Source of the DNA: Oceaniglobus indicus
Lineage (GTDB): Bacteria > Pseudomonadota > Alphaproteobacteria > Rhodobacterales > Rhodobacteraceae
Length of the DNA: 64,000 bases
Reading direction: 5' to 3'
NCBI RefSeq assembly: GCF_002751875.1
Contig: NZ_NMZM01000004.1
Coordinates: 310,001-374,000, forward strand
In this document: piece after piece, positions 63,650-64,000 of the stretch
Layout: every line of letters begins with the position of its first letter
How positions within the stretch are numbered: the stretch's first letter is position 1
The notes under the pieces: model-generated
Databases searched by the model: none
What the model was told of the DNA's origin: nothing
What the model saw: the letters and a program-made list of their open reading frames with translations, nothing else
Position numbers and translations under genes: made by a program

Positions 63650-64000
63650 ATGACCAACCTTTTCCTGTTCGGAACCCTGATGGATGATGCGCTGCGCGCC
63701 ATCGTCACCGGCGGTCGGTTCGACGGAACCGAGGCGTTTCTGACCGATCACTGCGTCCGGCGTGCCGCCGACGGTGATTTCCCGGTTCTCGCCGCCGGTG
63801 GTTCCGCCTCGGGCCTGCTGCTGCGCGATCTGCCCGAGGGCGTGCTGAAGCGGCTGCATTTCTACGAGCAGGGCTTTGGATATGTCGTCGATCACTGCGA
63901 GGTCGAGACGCCCGAGGGGCGCACGCAAGCGATGGTGTATCGTCCGGGCACACCCGCGGCGCCGTCGGACGATGAATGGTCGTTGGCCGATTGGCAGCGC
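63650..64000 (+). CDS. trgB: TrgB-like protein, gamma-glutamylcyclotransferase-fold N-terminus (partial)
   Basis: The open frame continues past the window edge; 117 residues are visible. It begins NLFLFGTLMDDALRAIV and has LKRLHFYEQGFGYVVDHCEV, matching the gamma-glutamylcyclotransferase-like domain that in this family is followed by a NUDIX domain. That second domain lies outside. In Rhodobacter, trgA and trgB are adjacent tellurite-resistance genes. An in-frame TTG at 63638 overlapping the trgA stop is an alternative start. Confidence 0.75.
   Translation, partial: MTNLFLFGTLMDDALRAIVTGGRFDGTEAFLTDHCVRRAADGDFPVLAAGGSASGLLLRDLPEGVLKRLHFYEQGFGYVVDHCEVETPEGRTQAMVYRPGTPAAPSDDEWSLADWQR

Overview
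The window comes from a GC-rich alphaproteobacterium, almost certainly a member of the Rhodobacteraceae (Roseobacter group). This rests on family-level recognition: a TrgA/TrgB pair, a DUF2842 protein, AcuI beside a BCCT transporter, an alphaproteobacterial-type IlvB, a CtrA-like TTAA-N7-TTAA box, and the intergenic GAGTATTT motif that I associate with this family. No database search was possible. Gene order looks chromosomal. There is no complete phage, transposase or CRISPR array; the only possible mobile remnant is a gene-poor stretch behind a tRNA-Val.

Layout. 1-3.6 kb: tail of an unknown gene, then a minus-strand three-gene signalling operon whose genes overlap by ATGA (periplasmic molybdopterin-binding-like protein, histidine kinase, LuxR-type response regulator). 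3.7-10.8 kb: envelope genes (Cys-rich lipoprotein, polytopic membrane protein, secreted VWA protein with 88-residue tandem repeats, SH3-like secreted protein, DegP/DegQ-type protease, peptidoglycan-binding lipoprotein). 11-17.3 kb: ferredoxin, then ilvH and ilvB on the minus strand, separated by a plus-strand hybrid histidine kinase that carries a CtrA-like box. ilvB is preceded by a small Leu/Ile/Val-rich leader ORF and a U-tract terminator, a classic attenuation arrangement. A secreted nucleosidase follows. 17.4-18.3 kb: tRNA-Val(TAC), then about 570 bp without a clear gene, with strong inverted repeats, and a 59-residue helix-turn-helix-like protein.

18.5-34.7 kb: EamA transporter, phospholipase D-type enzyme, an RND pump operon with two membrane-fusion proteins, RmuC, then MarR, Bcr/CflA-type MFS, and a second RND system of AcrAB type. 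34.9-43.8 kb: housekeeping genes (endonuclease/exonuclease/phosphatase family, pyrG, secG, purA, DUF2842, a thiamine pyrophosphokinase), a large acidic repeat protein, and a second EamA transporter. 44-50.3 kb: outer-membrane beta-barrel, an uncharacterised PLP-enzyme operon, a YjbR-like protein, cysS. 50.3-57 kb: citramalate synthase coupled to a squalene/phytoene-synthase-like protein, an MFS transporter, a YczE-like protein, an orphan polyamine-type binding protein, DinB. 57-60.3 kb: acuI, universal stress protein and BCCT transporter, suggestive of DMSP or betaine use. 60.4-64 kb: photolyase, cyclopropane fatty acid synthase-like enzyme, TrgA, and the start of a TrgB-like protein, a stress-protection block.

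Functional themes are branched-chain amino acid supply (ilvBH with its attenuator, plus cimA), envelope maintenance and drug efflux, and stress or osmolyte handling. The observations most worth following are the ilvB leader, the tandem-repeat VWA protein in its envelope cluster, the sensor operon led by a Cys-less molybdopterin-fold protein, the three-gene PLP operon, and the tRNA-Val-adjacent region.
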